64,000 bases of DNA from Chionoecetes opilio (GCA_016584305.1 JACEEZ010023452.1:232501-296500), one strand, 5' to 3'. Positions 1 to 12,335 are shown, counted from the stretch's first letter. A program made the numbers and translations. The notes: generated from the letters alone by a model not told the origin.

Positions 1-444
1 ATTCTTGTTGAACGTGTTTGTAAATATATTTCCAGGTATCAAATTATTGTCTGACAAAAAAATATATATATATATATGAGGTGGAAGTGGAAGTGGGCTT
101 TTAATTTTCAACTCATTGCTTCATTTATACATAATATTACAAGTATTTATATAAAGGAACATATTGATTATCTATTTAGTAATATTTCTACATCATGGCA
201 GTTGAGTCAGAAGAATAAGTCCCCTGATTAATCCTTGTTATTTTGTCCATCCTAATGCCCAGGCTAACACTTTTTTCCATCCTAATGCCCAAGCTAACAC
301 TTTTTTTCATCTTAATGCCTTTTTTTCATTTCAACACCTGATTAATCCTTGTATTTTATCTTTACCATCATCTTTCATCTTTTTCATCATCACACTAACG
401 TCTTCCTTCACGCCCACACTAACACCTTCTTTCCCCTCCCGTAG

Positions 445-2780
445 GCGTGCATGGTGGTGGCGGCGTTGGTGGGGGGGAGCACGGGGGTCTACCTCCCCGC
501 GCCCTCCCAGCACCAGGACATCGCCCACCAGCTGTCCACCTTCAGGAGTCACCAGAGCCAGCTAGTGCGAGGTCCTGATGGGCAGTACCGCTTCTCCTTC
601 TCGCTGCCCCAGCAGGAGAGGACGGAACAGAGGGACGAGGACGGGACGGTGAGTTGCGGTCTCGACTCTCGTTTTCTAATGCTCTCTCGTTTTCTAATGC
701 TCTCTCGTTTTCTAATGCTCTCTCGTTTTCTAATGCTCTCTCGTTTTCTAATGCTCTTTTGTTTTCTAATGCTCTCTCGTTTTCTAATGCTCTCTCGTTT
801 TCTAATGCTCTCTCGTTTTCTAATGCTCTCTCGTTTTCTAATGCTCTCTCGTTTTCTAATGCTCTCTCGTTTTCCAATGCTCTCGTTTTCTAATGCTCAC
901 TTTTTATAATTCTCTTTCGTTTTCTAGTGCTCTGGATAAGTAAATAGAAAAAAATAGATAGGCAGATAGACATACAAAACAGAAATAATAAATGAAATAT
1001 TTGATGCTGAAGACAATGCATAAACGAAAAACGAAATAGATAAATGAGTACTCAAATAGATGAATAGATGAAGAAATATATACACAAATATAAGATTCAT
1101 AGGCATAAGTTGATACATATAAGTATAATGGTTCACCTAAGCCAACTAAACACGTAACACCTTAGAATGAGATACTTTGAATGAGAATGATAATACTTTG
1201 ATACTTTTTCTATGGTAGTATTTTTGTTATAATAGGTTTGTATAATATGTATAAAATGTACTATTGTAACACCTGTGGCCTCTTCAGGTAATCGGTTCCT
1301 ACGCCTACGTGGACCCCAAGGGCGAGGAGGTGGCGGTGCAGTACCAGGCGGACGACCAGGGATTCAGGGTCAGAGTGACGCCCTGCCGCAGGTGGGTGTC
1401 AGACTGTCCCTTACCGTGCCTTACCCTAACTATGCTCTTCCGGTGTATTCTTGTGGTATTGTTGTATTCTTCTATTCTCTTGTATTCCTGTATAACTATT
1501 CTTCCTATGTATTCCTATGTAACTTGTCTGTCTCCATCTATCATTATTTTTCTCTCTCCTTTCATTATATATTTTCTTCTCTCCCTTCATCTTCTCTCCC
1601 TCCTCACTTTTCTTCTCTCCCTTATTTTTTTCTTTCTCTCCGTTTTTTTTTTTTCTCCCTTATTTTTTTCTTTCTCTCCCTTTTCTTTTTTTCTCTCCCT
1701 TATTTTTTTCTTTCTCTCCCTTTTCTTTTTTTCTCTCCCTTCATTATTTGTTTTTTCTCTCCCTTCATTATTTGTTTTTTCTCTCCCTTCATTATTTTTT
1801 CTCTCCCTTCATTATTCTTTCTCTCCCTTCATTATTCTTTCTCTCCCTTCATTATTCTTTCTCTCCCTTCATTATTCTGTCTCTCCCTTCATTATTTGTT
1901 TTTTTCTCCCTTCATTATTCTTTTTTCTCTCCCTTCATTATTTGTTTTTTCTCTCCCTTCATTATTCTTTCTCTCCCTTCATTATTCTTTTTTCTCTCCC
2001 TTCATTATTCTTTTTCTCCCTTCATTATTCTTTCTCTCCCTTCATTATTCTTTTCTCTCCTTCATTATTCTTTCTCTCCCTTCATTATTTGTTTTTCTCT
2101 CCCTTCATTATTCTCTGTTTGCTCACCAATCCACATTTTTTACCTTTCAAATCCTTTTGTATTTCCTTATCACACCATTTTACATCCATTCTCACCTTTC
2201 ATCCACCATTTAATACACTTATGACCCTACATATCCACCCTTTATTCTCTTTAAACCTCATATTTTCCATTTTTCTTCACGTTTTTGACCCTATAGCACC
2301 TGTAGTAAACTTTAGGCTACATCTATTTCCTATTTTCTTGTCCCTTCTCTACCTCGACCTCCTCTACTTCCCCAACCCGCTACGCCAGGCGCCCGAGGAG
2401 ACACAAGACGTAGCTGAAGCCCGCGAAAGCTTCCTCAGGTACTACGACAGGACGGCTAAGCTTCTCGAGGCCTTGAACGAGGAGGAGGATTACAGCTCGA
2501 GTACGAGGGTGATGACGAGAGCGAGAGCAGTGAAAGTAGTGAAAGTAGTGAAAGTAGTGAAAGTAGTGAAAGTGATGAGTCCAGTTCTGAAGAAGATGAT
2601 GAGGATGGTGATGAAGATGAGGAGGAGGAAGACGAGGAGGAGGAGGAAGAGGAGGGGGATGAAGAAGAGGAAGAAAACGAGGGGGATGAGGAGGAGGAGG
2701 AAGTTGAAGAAGAGGAAGAAGAGGAAGAAGAGGAAGGAGATGATGAAATGAACCATGATGCTGAAGAAAATGAAGAGGAT

Positions 2781-2819
<39 letters not shown>

Positions 2820-2949
2820 AGAAGAGGAAGAAGAGGAAAACAGTCTTTTCTTGCGTTCCCCCCCACGGTACAGCAGATTTGGCGAGTATGGGGGAAGAAG
2901 GGGTCCTATTTCACCTCGCTTCAACTACTCTTCTTACGGGTCACAATAA
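445..2949 (+). CDS. CP1: RR-1-like cuticle protein with acidic tail, exons 2-4, frameshifted
   Basis: Predicted exons are 445-648, 1288-1391 and 2389-2949, joined by phase-0 GT-AG introns. Exon 2 begins inside a signal peptide (ACMVVAALVGG), so the first coding exon lies upstream, probably outside the window. Exons 2 and 3 carry the chitin-binding RR fold: PDGQYRFSFSLPQQERTEQR, then GSYAYVDPKG and YQADDQGF. Exon 4 encodes a conserved helix (AEARESFLRYYDRTAKLLEA) and then a Ser/Asp/Glu tail. Family knowledge: such proteins are secreted and bind chitin in the exoskeleton. Exon 3 is 104 nt against 105 in CP2, one base short before the S-D-A-L-P-Q end. In exon 4 the acidic frame is entered by a shift near 2485-2495 and left near 2815-2835, and the final frame ends RFNYSSYGSQ-stop. 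Either sequence errors or a decaying gene; CP2 is the intact relative. Confidence 0.72.
660..895. repeat. 18-bp tandem repeat in CP1 intron 2
   Basis: About thirteen units of TCGTTTTCTAATGCTCTC start about ten bases after the exon 2 splice donor of CP1. The unit is a multiple of three, which keeps spurious frames open on both strands. Confidence 0.9.
1520..2115. repeat. Pyrimidine-rich 16-20 bp tandem repeat in CP1 intron 3
   Basis: Dozens of variant units of TCTCCCTTCATTATT with poly-T expansions fill most of the 997-bp intron. The T/C richness on the sense strand makes a long polypyrimidine field before the acceptor at 2388. Confidence 0.85.
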
Positions 2950-2950
2950 A
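2945..2950 (+). promoter_or_regulatory. AATAAA poly(A) signal of CP1
   Basis: A canonical AATAAA overlaps the TAA stop (2947-2949) of the predicted last CP1 frame. Overlap of stop and poly(A) signal is compact but known. It supports the frame that ends at 2949 over the alternative frame that ends at 2969. Confidence 0.45.
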
Positions 2951-3317
2951 GGTCCTTGAGTGGTCCTGAGTCTTCCCACTATGGTTCCAAAAACCCCAAA
3001 AAACCCTAATTAACGTACGATGCAGAAAAACGATATAAGAATATTTTAATATTTATGATTTTGTACGAGCAAGTGTGTGTGTGTTGATGAAGAATATTGC
3101 AAGTGACATCTATATTTATGTGTATTTATCTAAGTGAGAATGAATACAAAAGAGGATTATCTCTCTTCGTTCGTGATAATTACAGTATAAGTAAATAAAT
3201 ATAATGTCAATATCATTCTTGTTAATATTTTCCTCTTCTATTTCTGTTACATATTTATTTTCATCAATTCATCTATTCATCTATTTTACTTTTTCATGTA
3301 CTAATTTTATACATGTA

Positions 3318-4380
3318 CCGCGACTTCGTGGGATTCCTGCAAGGACTATTGGTTTGATGACTGGTCTGTATTCTGGGACTGAGAGTGCTGTGAAGTGTGG
3401 GCAGGTGTATCCAGCTTCTTTCCTGTTAATACAGGAGTGAGGCAAGGGTGCGTCCTTGCCCCATCACTATTCAACACTTGTATGGACTGGGTATTGGACA
3501 GAGTTGTAGATCAGAGTGATTGTGGAGCATCCGTCGGCAACACCAAGATCACTGATCTTGTTTTTGCCGATGATGCAGTAATCTTTGCTGAGTCGCTGGA
3601 GGTCCTGGTGATGGCTCTCGAGGTGCTGCACGAGGAGGCAAAGCCTTTGGGACTTGAGGTATCCTGCCTTAAGACCAAGGTCCAGGTGTTTGGAGGCTTA
3701 CTAGATGAAACAGTACAGTCTGTTCATGCATGCGGCGAGGACATTAAGATCTTGGAAAGTTTTACATACCTTGGTAGCGCAGTCCATAATGATAGCGGGT
3801 CACGTCAAGAAGTCTTACGGCGGATTGGCATAGCCCACGGTGTTATGGACTCGCTCAGTGGGAGTATTTGGCGTTGTCGGTACCTGTGCAGGAGGACAAA
3901 GATCCGGATCTTCAAGTCGCTTGTGATCCCTGTCTTACTCTATGGTTGTGAGACATGGACACTAAACAGTGACTTGAAGAGACGAATCGATGCCTTTGGT
4001 AATAAGTGTCTTCGCAGAATCATGGGGTATCGTTGGGATGATTACGTGTCAAATCAGCGATTGCACCGTGATACTGAATCGAGGCTTATTACCTGCATAG
4101 TATGTCAGCGCCAACTTCGGCTATATGGGCATGTGGCACGCTACCCTGAAACCGATCCTTCACATCGGGTTGTATCTGTAAGAGACAATCCGGCGTGGAG
4201 GAGGCCAAGGGGGCGCCCACAAGGCTCGTGGCTGGGGCAAGTTGATGCTTCCTGTCGAGATCTGCTTGGTATGGGAAGGGAGCCTGCATGGGGACTCGCG
4301 CGTGGTGACCCACGGGAGTGTCGTCGTTGGGTGGGCGAGGCAACGCGCCCCCCGGCGTATGCCCCCAATGATTGGATTGA
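3318..4380 (+). mobile_element. 5'-truncated non-LTR retrotransposon, reverse transcriptase C-terminal half
   Basis: The translation shows the RT signature TGVRQGCVLAPSLF, the catalytic motif VFADDAVIF near 3560, then FTYLGSAV, a thumb region with VLLYGCETWTL, and a C-terminal end rich in Arg/Pro/Trp. Reverse transcriptase and endonuclease of such LINE-like elements copy element RNA into nicked chromosomal DNA. The N-terminal RT, the endonuclease and any ORF1 are absent, so the copy is dead. A one-base shift near 3400 separates the first 30 or so residues (TIGLMTGLYSGTESAVKC) from the rest. The frame is open for about 325 residues after that, so the insertion is fairly young. A TGATTGGATTGATG stretch follows the coding end, consistent with a LINE 3' tail. 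The clade was not determined. Confidence 0.88.
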
Positions 4381-4654
4381 TGATGTACTAATAAAAAAAT
4401 TGTACTATATATTTCATGTACATTTTCTAAACAAATTTCAATACTTTTCTTTCAAGGCTTAGGTTGCTGATTGATACGAATCTGATGCATTACTTTATTT
4501 TCAATCCTACACTTGAATACATCTTTTTTCCTTGTGCAACAATTATTCTTTTTACTGTTTACACCTAACATCTTTTCTTTAATGTATTTTGCAGCAAGTT
4601 GAAATTATTCTTTAGCGTTCCCTCCCTCTCTTTATTTTTTGTCTGTTTATCTGT

Positions 4655-4663
4655 CTGCCTTGT

Positions 4664-4695
<32 letters not shown>
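4655..4695. repeat. (TA)n tract followed by T-rich tract
   Basis: A TA dinucleotide run followed by poly-T and TTTC lies between the two retrotransposon fragments, which point in opposite directions. Confidence 0.7.
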
Positions 4696-4698
<3 letters not shown>

Positions 4699-4729
4699 TT
4701 TTCTTTTTCTTTCTTTTATATCACAAGGG

Positions 4730-5195
4730 ACTGGCCAAGGGCACAACAAAAAGAGGTAACACAAAGCCCGCTTAGTTGCCAGTCCCTATAATACAGTAGG
4801 AGAATAAAAAAGGGGGGTGAGCCAATTTAGTTCGGGAGGTGTCTTGTTACTCTTGAAAAGATTTAAGTCGTAGGAAGGTAGAAAAATAGAAACAGGAAGA
4901 GAGTTCCAGAGTTTACCAGTGAAAGGGATGAAAGAGTAAAGATACTGATTAACTCTTGCATTAGGAAGATGGACAGAAGGATGAGAATGAGTAGAAAATC
5001 TTGTGCAGCGAGGCCGCGGGAGGGGGGGAGGCATGCAGTTAGCAAGTTCAGAAGAGCAATGAGCATGAAAATAACGGTAGAAGAGAGCAAGAGAAGCAGC
5101 ATTCCGGCGGTGATTTAAAGATTGAAGACAGTCAGTCAGAGGAGAGGAGTTGATGAGACGAAAAGCTTTTGACTCAACCCTGTTTAGGAGAGTTT
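4730..5195 (-). mobile_element. Non-LTR retrotransposon 3' fragment (RT C-terminus)
   Basis: On the minus strand from about 5190 an uninterrupted frame reads LLNRVESKAFRLIN, then RRNAASLALFYRYFH, CMPPPLPRPR, FIPFTGKLWNSLP and YDLNLFKSN. It ends at a stop near 4786. The R-R-x-A-A-S-L and L-W-N-S-L-P blocks are the usual C-terminal end of RT ORF2 in many invertebrate LINEs. Only about 135 codons remain, so this is a heavily 5'-truncated insertion. It belongs to a different family from the neighbour at 3318-4380. Confidence 0.8.
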
Positions 5196-5199
5196 AGGA

Positions 5200-5912
5200 G
5201 AACTCATTTTCCTTACATCCTTAATTCATCCTATTCCATATATTCTCTCATCTCCATTGTTTCATACTTCATTACGATTCATATTAGTCTTAACACTTCT
5301 ATTAGCTTATCGCAATTATTAATAGGAGGCCAATACATCGCTATCTAGTCATTCAATCAACCCTATTTCTACATTACTCTCGTCTCCTATCTTACCTCTC
5401 TCTAACCTTTCTTGTCCTACCTTCCTTCTCTCCAACATTACTCTCCCTCTCTACAACCTTTCATCTCCTAGCTTCCCTCTCTCCAACCTTTCTCTTCCTC
5501 ACTTTCATCTCCTAGCTTCCCTCTCTCCAACCTTTCTCTTCCTCACTTTCATCTCCTAACTTCCCTCTCTTCAACCTTTCTCTTCCTCACTTTCATCTCC
5601 TAACTTCCCTCTCTCCAACCTTTCTCCTCCTCACTTTCATCTCCTAACTTCCCTCTCTCCAACCTTTCTCTTCCTCACTTTCATCTCCTAACTTCCCTCT
5701 CTCCAACTTTTCTCCTCCTCTCTCCATTCGTCCCTCCCATCAACCTTTCTCCTCCTCTCTCCCTCCCTCCCACAACAAGCAGCGCCTCCCTACAGGTCGT
5801 CCTCGCATCCCTACAGGTCGACACTTTCTCCTTCACCTCAGCGGCGGGTTGAGTTACATCTTGTCTAGCTTTCACCTGTTTATTTGTTCGTCTTGTCTTA
5901 GCAACTACCTGA
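5200..5912. repeat. 42-bp-type C/T-rich tandem repeats and unassigned sequence
   Basis: From about 5440 to 5720 there are several imperfect copies of a unit containing CACTTTCATCTCCTAACTT and CCCTCTCTCCAACC. The remaining bases show no gene that could be supported. Confidence 0.6.
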
Positions 5913-6067
5913 GTGATAGTAGTAGTAGTAGTGGTAGTAGTAGTAGTAGTAGTAGTGGTAGTAGTAGTAGTAGTGGTAGTAGTAGTAATAGTAGTAGTAA
6001 TATAAGTAGTGTAGCAGTGATAGTAGTATTAGTATTAGTGGTAGTTGTAGTAGTAGTAGTAGCAGTG

Positions 6068-6113
<46 letters not shown>

Positions 6114-6181
6114 TAGTAGTAGTAGTAATAGTAGTAGTAGTAGTAGTAGCAGTAGCAGTAGTAGTAGTAGTAGTAGTAGTA

Positions 6182-6232
<51 letters not shown>

Positions 6233-6267
6233 CAGTAGTAGTAGTAGTGGTAGTGGTAGTGGTAGTG

Positions 6268-6315
<48 letters not shown>

Positions 6316-6316
6316 T
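5913..6316. repeat. (TAG)n microsatellite, about 400 bp
   Basis: Long interrupted run of AGT/TAG trinucleotides. The open frames over it (poly-Val, poly-Leu, poly-Thr) are artefacts of the triplet period. Confidence 0.95.
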
Positions 6317-7600
6317 CGTCACCCTCCATGTAACAAGTCACAGTTTTGCAAAGGTCGTAAGTTTCACGATCTAGCGGTGCTCTTCTGTTCCCTCGGAGTA
6401 TGTCAAGCACGGAGGGAAAAAAAGTAATTTCCTGGAACAACACCTTTTTTCCCCCTTTTTTTCAAGAATGATGTATGCGTCTGGCGATGACTCCGCTATG
6501 GGACTCAAGCACTCACTCTCTCACTCACTCCCTCACTCACTCATCTATCATGGGTGTGAGAATATCTCGAGTCACAGCTTCAGAGGAATGTGCATGCAAG
6601 AATGAGTGACGATGGAGTGAAGGTTGATTTTTTTTAATAGTAGAAATAACAAAAGAAATTATGAGGTTGGATAAGCCAGGCGGTCTGAGTGAGAGGATGT
6701 GTATGAGTGTATGAGTGACAGGGTATGAGTGTTGTAAGGTAGTATTAGGGAAATATGAACCTAGATATGATTACGTGGAAATTATAAGAATGATTGCTAT
6801 GTATTTTATTTTGTTGAATGAGAAATAGAGAACGAATGAGTGGATAGAGATGAATAGATAAATAGATATAGATAGAGATAAAGATAGATAAAGAGGATAG
6901 AGATAAAGGAGGTTAGGAATATGTAAGAAGAGTAGCAGGAGATAATGAAGAGCATATGACAGTGATTTGTAATGATGAGGAAATATAACGAAGAGGAGTG
7001 ATGCCAAGTTAGATAAAATGATAAATGATAAAGGAAAGAGGTTGAAGTGAGGTTTTCTTCGCTACTGACTTTATGACCGAATCAAATGGTTAAAAAACAT
7101 CAGAAAAAAAGTGAATTATACACAGATGGACTTTGGAGATACCACACTTTATAGACATCATTCAACATTTCTCAACATCATAACAAAAACAACCAAAAGA
7201 GTGACCCAAACCATACAAAACTAATGTATTATGTATATCAAGACCGTGTATTACCTTTTAGTATTAGTATTAACAAACTTTTTATTATATATTTCAGATT
7301 TTTTTGCATTTCATTAGATTGACAAAAGGTTTCATTAAGTTGATAAAAGGTTACCACACATGACCTCACCTGACCTTCATATCCTTCCCCTTAATTCCCA
7401 CCATTTGTATCTAATTCCTTTATGCGTCTATAGCCTAATGTGGTGGCAGCGTTTTCTATTTAATCAAAGAAACACTATAAAGTACTTAACCCGCCGGCAT
7501 TCAGTATTAATGGGATAACCAGAAGAATCGGAACCCATAGCCGGCGGACCTTTCAATCAATAGTATATGGGTTATGTGAAAGGCAGGGCGTTATTTGATC
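6317..7600. other. No gene seen
   Basis: AT-rich unique-looking sequence upstream of CP2. No exon with splice sites, RNA gene or transposon end could be supported. Confidence 0.5.
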
Positions 7601-7615
7601 CCCGTGGCGGCAGGA

Positions 7616-7621
7616 TATAAA
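7616..7621 (+). promoter_or_regulatory. TATA box of CP2
   Basis: TATAAA lies 124 bp before the CP2 start codon. Transcription would begin near 7645-7650, giving a 5' UTR of about 100 nt. No clear TCAGT initiator was seen at that place. Confidence 0.6.
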
Positions 7622-7744
7622 CAGAGGGAGGCGGTGCGTGGGCGAGACTCCTGGCTGTGACGGGGCATCGGCGGGTGTCATCGGGGCACGCTGACGCTTC
7701 GAGGGACCGCCAAGACTTCAAAGCGACCCCCAACAGTGTTCAGG

Positions 7745-9621
7745 ATGGGACCCACATTTCTCATGGTAAGGGAATCGAGGACAAAGTCAATAAACAAACT
7801 AATACATGACAAACTCCATGATAAGTTAGGACAGAAACATTGGTCATTTTCATGTTTTTTACTGTTTGCATGTGATAAAAACTGTAATTTTTGAGGATGA
7901 CTTAAGGATAGATTGATACAGGGCAAAGGAGAGATTCATAGCGCCCCTCTAACAAAGTAGTACGTAACAAAATCCATTAGAATTTAGGACAGAAATCTTG
8001 CTTTTTGTTATGTTTGTTACTGTTTCATGTGGAAAGAACAGATTTATGAGGATTTAAGGACAGTTTGATACAGGTAGCGTCCCTCTCATCCCTCTCAGGT
8101 GTGTGTAGCGATGGCAGCGGAGTGGTGTGTCCTCGCAGCCCCCAGTGAGGTCCAATACGAGGGCCCTCTGCTCTCCACCTTCAAGGAGGTCACACAGAGG
8201 GCGTCTTGGGGTCCTCAAGGGTCGTATCACTTCTCCTTCTCCCTTCCCCAGCAGGAGAGAGTCGAGCAAAGGGATGAACATGGAAAGGTGGGCCCAGAGG
8301 TTTTAGAATCAATGAAATATGTTGATAATTATGACAAAGTTTAGATGTTTTAGAATCAATGAAACACGTTATTATGCCAAACACCTCAGCATCTTTTGTG
8401 TTTGATCGTGCGTTTTTATCCTCAGGTGAGCGGCTCGTACGCCTTCGTGGACGACCTTGGGAATGAAGTGTCCGTGAATTACGACGCTGACCACACAGGG
8501 TTCCACGCCCGTAGTGATTCCCTCCCTCAGGTGGGTGTTGATTACTCGCTGATACAAACCTTATCTATCTATGAAAAACTTTATCTATCCTCTCGTAAGC
8601 GTAAAAAAAGGAGAATATCATTACAGGCTAGACAGATAATAGTCCCTTAACTGAATCATGAACTCAGTTTTTGTTCAAATCTACTTTTCAACCCTTTTCC
8701 TAAATCATATCTTCCCTCCAACCCACCACATTACACAGCATTATCTACCGTGCATGTCTATCTATGGAGAAATGTATTTAATCTTACATAAACGTAAAAA
8801 AAGACTATTTTCTCAGACTAAACAGATAATAGTCCCTGGAGTTGAACCTTGAACTCTATTTTTTTCACCTCTATTTTTCACTTCTATTTTTTTCATCTTT
8901 TAACAACCTTTTCCTAAATCATCTTGTCTGGCAGAATTCTCCCTTTTTCGGCATTACAATCAATCCTAAGCCATCACCGTCTTTTTTCCACTCATCACAG
9001 CCGCCACAGTACACGGCGGAGGTGGCCAAGGCGCGGGAGGAGTTCCTGAGGCATTACGAGAGGACGGTGCAGCTCCTGAAGGCGCTTGAAGAGGACGACG
9101 ACTCGGGGTCTTCTGAGGAGGACAACGACTCGGGGTCTTCTGAGGAGGACGGCGAGGACAGTGACGAGAGTGATGAAAGTGATGAGAGTGAAAGTGATGA
9201 GAATGAAAGTGAGGATGACAGTAGTTCCGAGGAGGACGAGGACAGTGATGAGGACGAGGACGAAGATGATGAGGAAGAGGAAGAGGAAGAGGGTGAAAAA
9301 GAGGATGAGGAGAAAGAAAATGACGAGGACGAGAGTGTGCGATCAAGACAGGAATATGGCGAAGGAAATAGTGAAAGCGAAGATAACGAAAGGAAAGAGA
9401 AAGGGATAATGGAAGAGGACAATGATAGGAGAAGAAAGAGAAAGTTGATGATTGGACAGGTGTTACAGGGATCATCTAAATTGAATCCCTCGGTGGCTTT
9501 CCCTGTCAGTTTAACGCAGAGGACAAACAGTTGGCCTAGTCTTGCCCCGTCCTTCCCTAAACAACCAAGGCAAAAACAAACGCATTTCCCCAACAGGTCA
9601 TTATTCTTTTCCTTGTCATAA
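7745..9621 (+). CDS. CP2: secreted RR-1-like cuticle protein with acidic tail, complete
   Basis: Four exons, 7745-7765, 8099-8287, 8426-8530 and 9001-9621, give 936 nt or 311 residues with all introns in phase 0. Residues 1 to about 20 (MGPTFLMVCVAMAAEWCVLA) look like a signal peptide split by intron 1, the usual cuticle-gene layout. Residues about 40-110 form the RR chitin-binding domain: YHFSFSLPQQERVEQRDEHG, then GSYAFVDDLG and NYDADHTGF followed by SDSLPQ. After an amphipathic stretch (AKAREEFLRHYERTVQLLKA), residues about 135-235 are Ser/Asp/Glu-rich and then mixed charged. The C-terminus is Gln/Ser/Pro-rich. Such tails could bind calcium or mineral; that is inference. A TATA box precedes it. 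The gene has no frame break. Start chosen because it gives a signal peptide and a consensus donor GTAAGG. Confidence 0.87.
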
Positions 9622-10645
9622 ACTTGTATTACTTCATTTCCATATTTTTTCTTTCGTCTCCCTTTAATGTCCAATCTTATTTGAACTTTTCCTGTTTTTC
9701 TATCTTGGTTACTATTGTTTTTTTATTTGCTCTTTTTCTAACCTTGTATTGTGACCCTATTATGTGACTATTATTTATGCGACCGTTCTACATGTGACAT
9801 AAAAAAAACTAGCGGTTATTTTCTTATGGATATCGAGTGAAAAGTTCAGTAATTTCGCGATGAATGAAACAAAAGAAAGAACACAACGCAATATTATTTT
9901 CTAGTGTTGCAAATGAGATGAACTAACTCAAAAACTTGAATAATATGAAGAATAATCAAGAAGAGGTGAGATTTCAATGATATCTTCATCTCTCTCTATT
10001 TTTTCCTCACCGTTCTCCTCTCCTCCTTTCTCATCTCCTTTTTTCCTTTATCATCGGAAGATAATAAAACCATTCAATCAGGCAGTTTTTATCTTATCTT
10101 CCTTTAAAATCATCACAGCCCTTACGCTTTAACTCTCCTTTACCTAAAACACGTAATACATTGGCGTCTCGTAACCTTTTCGTACAACTCTATGGAAAAT
10201 GGTCATAAAAGCCCTTGAATCTGTATTAAGTATGACGCCTGTATCCATTAGTGTTTGGCAGGAGATAATAGGATGCAGATGGCGTGACAAGCAGAAATAA
10301 AGGTTGATGAAACACTTATATATAAAGATCACTTATTGTGAAGATAGAAAAGACATGGTGGACGTTAGGAAAAAGGGCATGATTGGTGAAAATTGGCTAA
10401 GGAAAATGACACAGTACAATAGTTGAAGAGGTAATGGGTTAAAAGAGAGAGAGAGAAATAATATCCGTAGTGTTGATAAATGTAAAGTATAAACAACCAC
10501 TGAGGCATTGAAAAAAGGAACTAGTTGCATTATAATGGACTACAACAATGGTAGCAGAGCACACAATAGTACTAGTGAATGAAAGGGAAGAGTACGAGGA
10601 TGAAGAAGAAGAAATAAGGATAAGATGGATGGGAAGTAGTAGAGA
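9622..10645. other. CP2 3' flank, no gene seen
   Basis: Mixed AT-rich sequence, probably the CP2 3' UTR and spacer. No supported exon or mobile element. Confidence 0.4.
10063..10068 (+). promoter_or_regulatory. Possible AATAAA poly(A) signal of CP2
   Basis: First clear AATAAA found downstream of the CP2 stop, 440 bp away. It would imply a long 3' UTR, and weaker signals closer in are possible. Confidence 0.25.
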
Positions 10646-10651
10646 GGAGGA

Positions 10652-10982
10652 GTAACCCTGACTCAAGGTGTTCGTGACTGTGAAGTAACCTGACTCGGTG
10701 TTCGTGACTGTGAAGTAACCCTGACTCAAGGTGTTCGTGACTGTGAAGTAGCCCTGACTCAAGGTGTTCGTGACTGTGAAGTAACCTGACTCAAGGTGTT
10801 CGTGACTGTGAAGTAACTCTGACTCGGTGTTCGTGACTGTGAAGTAACCCTGACTCAAGGTGTTCGTGACTGTGAAGTAACCTGACTCAAGGTGTTCGTG
10901 ACTGTGAAGTAACCCTGACTCAAGGTGTTCGTGACTGTGAAGTAACCCTGACTCAAGGTGTTCGTGACTGTGAAGTAACCCG
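10652..10982. repeat. 33-bp minisatellite, about 10 copies
   Basis: Unit built from CCTGACTCAAGGTG and TTCGTGACTGTGAAGTAA. Some copies lack the five-base CAAGG block, showing unit-level deletion variants. Confidence 0.92.
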
Positions 10983-10984
10983 GA

Positions 10985-11880
10985 ATGTTATCTGGCAGGT
11001 ACAAAATTCAAAAGGTTTCGGAGTTTGTTTTGTTAAATTTTTGTTTCCTCACTTAGCTGTCACAATTAAGTGTTGAAAGTTGCATGAATTCATAAATACG
11101 GTTTATAGTTGCATAATAAGTTGATAACCTTATATTTTTGGAGTAATATCGATATCTAGCTAGTAATATCGATCATAGCTAGCATTTTGTGGTTTGAATA
11201 ATCAACTGTTTCAATGGTCATGAGTTTCTAAAGACAGCCAAGGGGGTTTTTCAAAATAAAAATTAAATGTTACCCCGTTGGTGAGATGGAAGAGTCGTTC
11301 TGCAGCTCGACAGTCTTTACTCAGGTTCGAGGTCAAGGCAAAGCGCTTCACGGCGGGAGTGACGGATAGCCGGTGCGTGTTTTTGTGATTATTTCTCACT
11401 ATTCATCCCTCACCACGGGGACTGGAGGCGTGAGGAGATACAGTGAGTGATAGTGATGGTGTGGTGAGTCCCTGGGTGGAGGACGCCCGGTGGTCTGCTT
11501 CCCAGGGTTCAAGGACGAGGTTTGTTGACATTGTGAGTGGCGTTGGTGAAGGTGGCGGCAGCGTTACCATGACAATCGCGTGAACCTCATTAGTGAGAAC
11601 CCTTCAGGTGATGCACGTTTATTACCGTAAAAGTGTGATTATTTTTGTTTCATAAAGAGGTTGACTTATACAAAATTTGACTTTGTTATCATATCGTGTA
11701 TTTTTTTTGTTTTTTGTAATAGTCATGCGGACAATGTGATTTTTTTGTTTGTGAAAAAAAGGCGTGAAAGTAATCAGGATTTTTTGTGTAATATGAGACT
11801 GAAAATAGTGCGTCAGCGTGTTTTCATGTTCTGTACATGACGTGAGCCTCGTCAAGTCCACGCCAGCTACAGGTGAGTGA
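10985..11880. other. Unassigned; contains a possible Pol III B-box
   Basis: Around 11278-11345 there is a tRNA-like stretch with CAGGTTCGAGGTC, resembling a B-box, but no cloverleaf could be folded. The rest shows no gene. Confidence 0.3.
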
Positions 11881-11883
11881 AGG

Positions 11884-11885
<2 letters not shown>

Positions 11886-11940
<55 letters not shown>

Positions 11941-11945
11941 ACACA
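11886..11945. repeat. (CA)n microsatellite
   Basis: A nearly pure CA run directly beside the hAT-like element at 11953. Confidence 0.95.
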
Positions 11946-11952
11946 CGAACGG

Positions 11953-12335
11953 GCGTAGCTAGACATTTGGGAGCCCGGGGGGCTTACTTCCTGGAGGGGC
12001 TCCCTCTAAAGCTTGCAGGTGTTTGGGGGGGGGGGGGGAGCAAACAGCTGGGGGGTTTCGGTAAATTTTTGGAAAATGAACATATTTTGGTGTATTTTGA
12101 CACTTTCTGAGACATCTTTCAATGCCCTTAAATCCTTTTTAATCCGAATTAAAAAGCCTGTGATGGTACTCAAAAGATACAGATCAAATTAAACACAAAC
12201 CCCAAAGAGTTTAAGCCAAGTTTGTAGAGGATCACAGGAGTTTTGCTTTGATTGAGTGATGCATTTGGGGGCCCCCCTCTCTTGGGGGCTCGGGGGGCGA
12301 TTTCAAACACCCCCCCATTCTTAGCTACGCCACTG
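11953..12335. mobile_element. hAT-like nonautonomous DNA transposon
   Basis: The left end reads GGGCGTAGCTAGACATT and the right end reads CTTAGCTACGCCACTG, which is its inverted counterpart. Next to each end sit G-rich and C-rich blocks (GCCCGGGGGGCTT; CCCCCCTCTCTTGGGGGCTC). Ends of the form CAGTGGCGTAGCTA are typical of hAT-related elements in many animals. About 380 bp with no transposase, hence a MITE-class element. The left end has lost the initial CAGT. Confidence 0.6.

Noticed and set aside
180..205. CP1 first exon at ATGGCA before GTTGAG
   Set aside because: In phase, but GTTGAG is a poor donor and MA alone is an unusually short exon. The real exon 1 is more likely outside the window.
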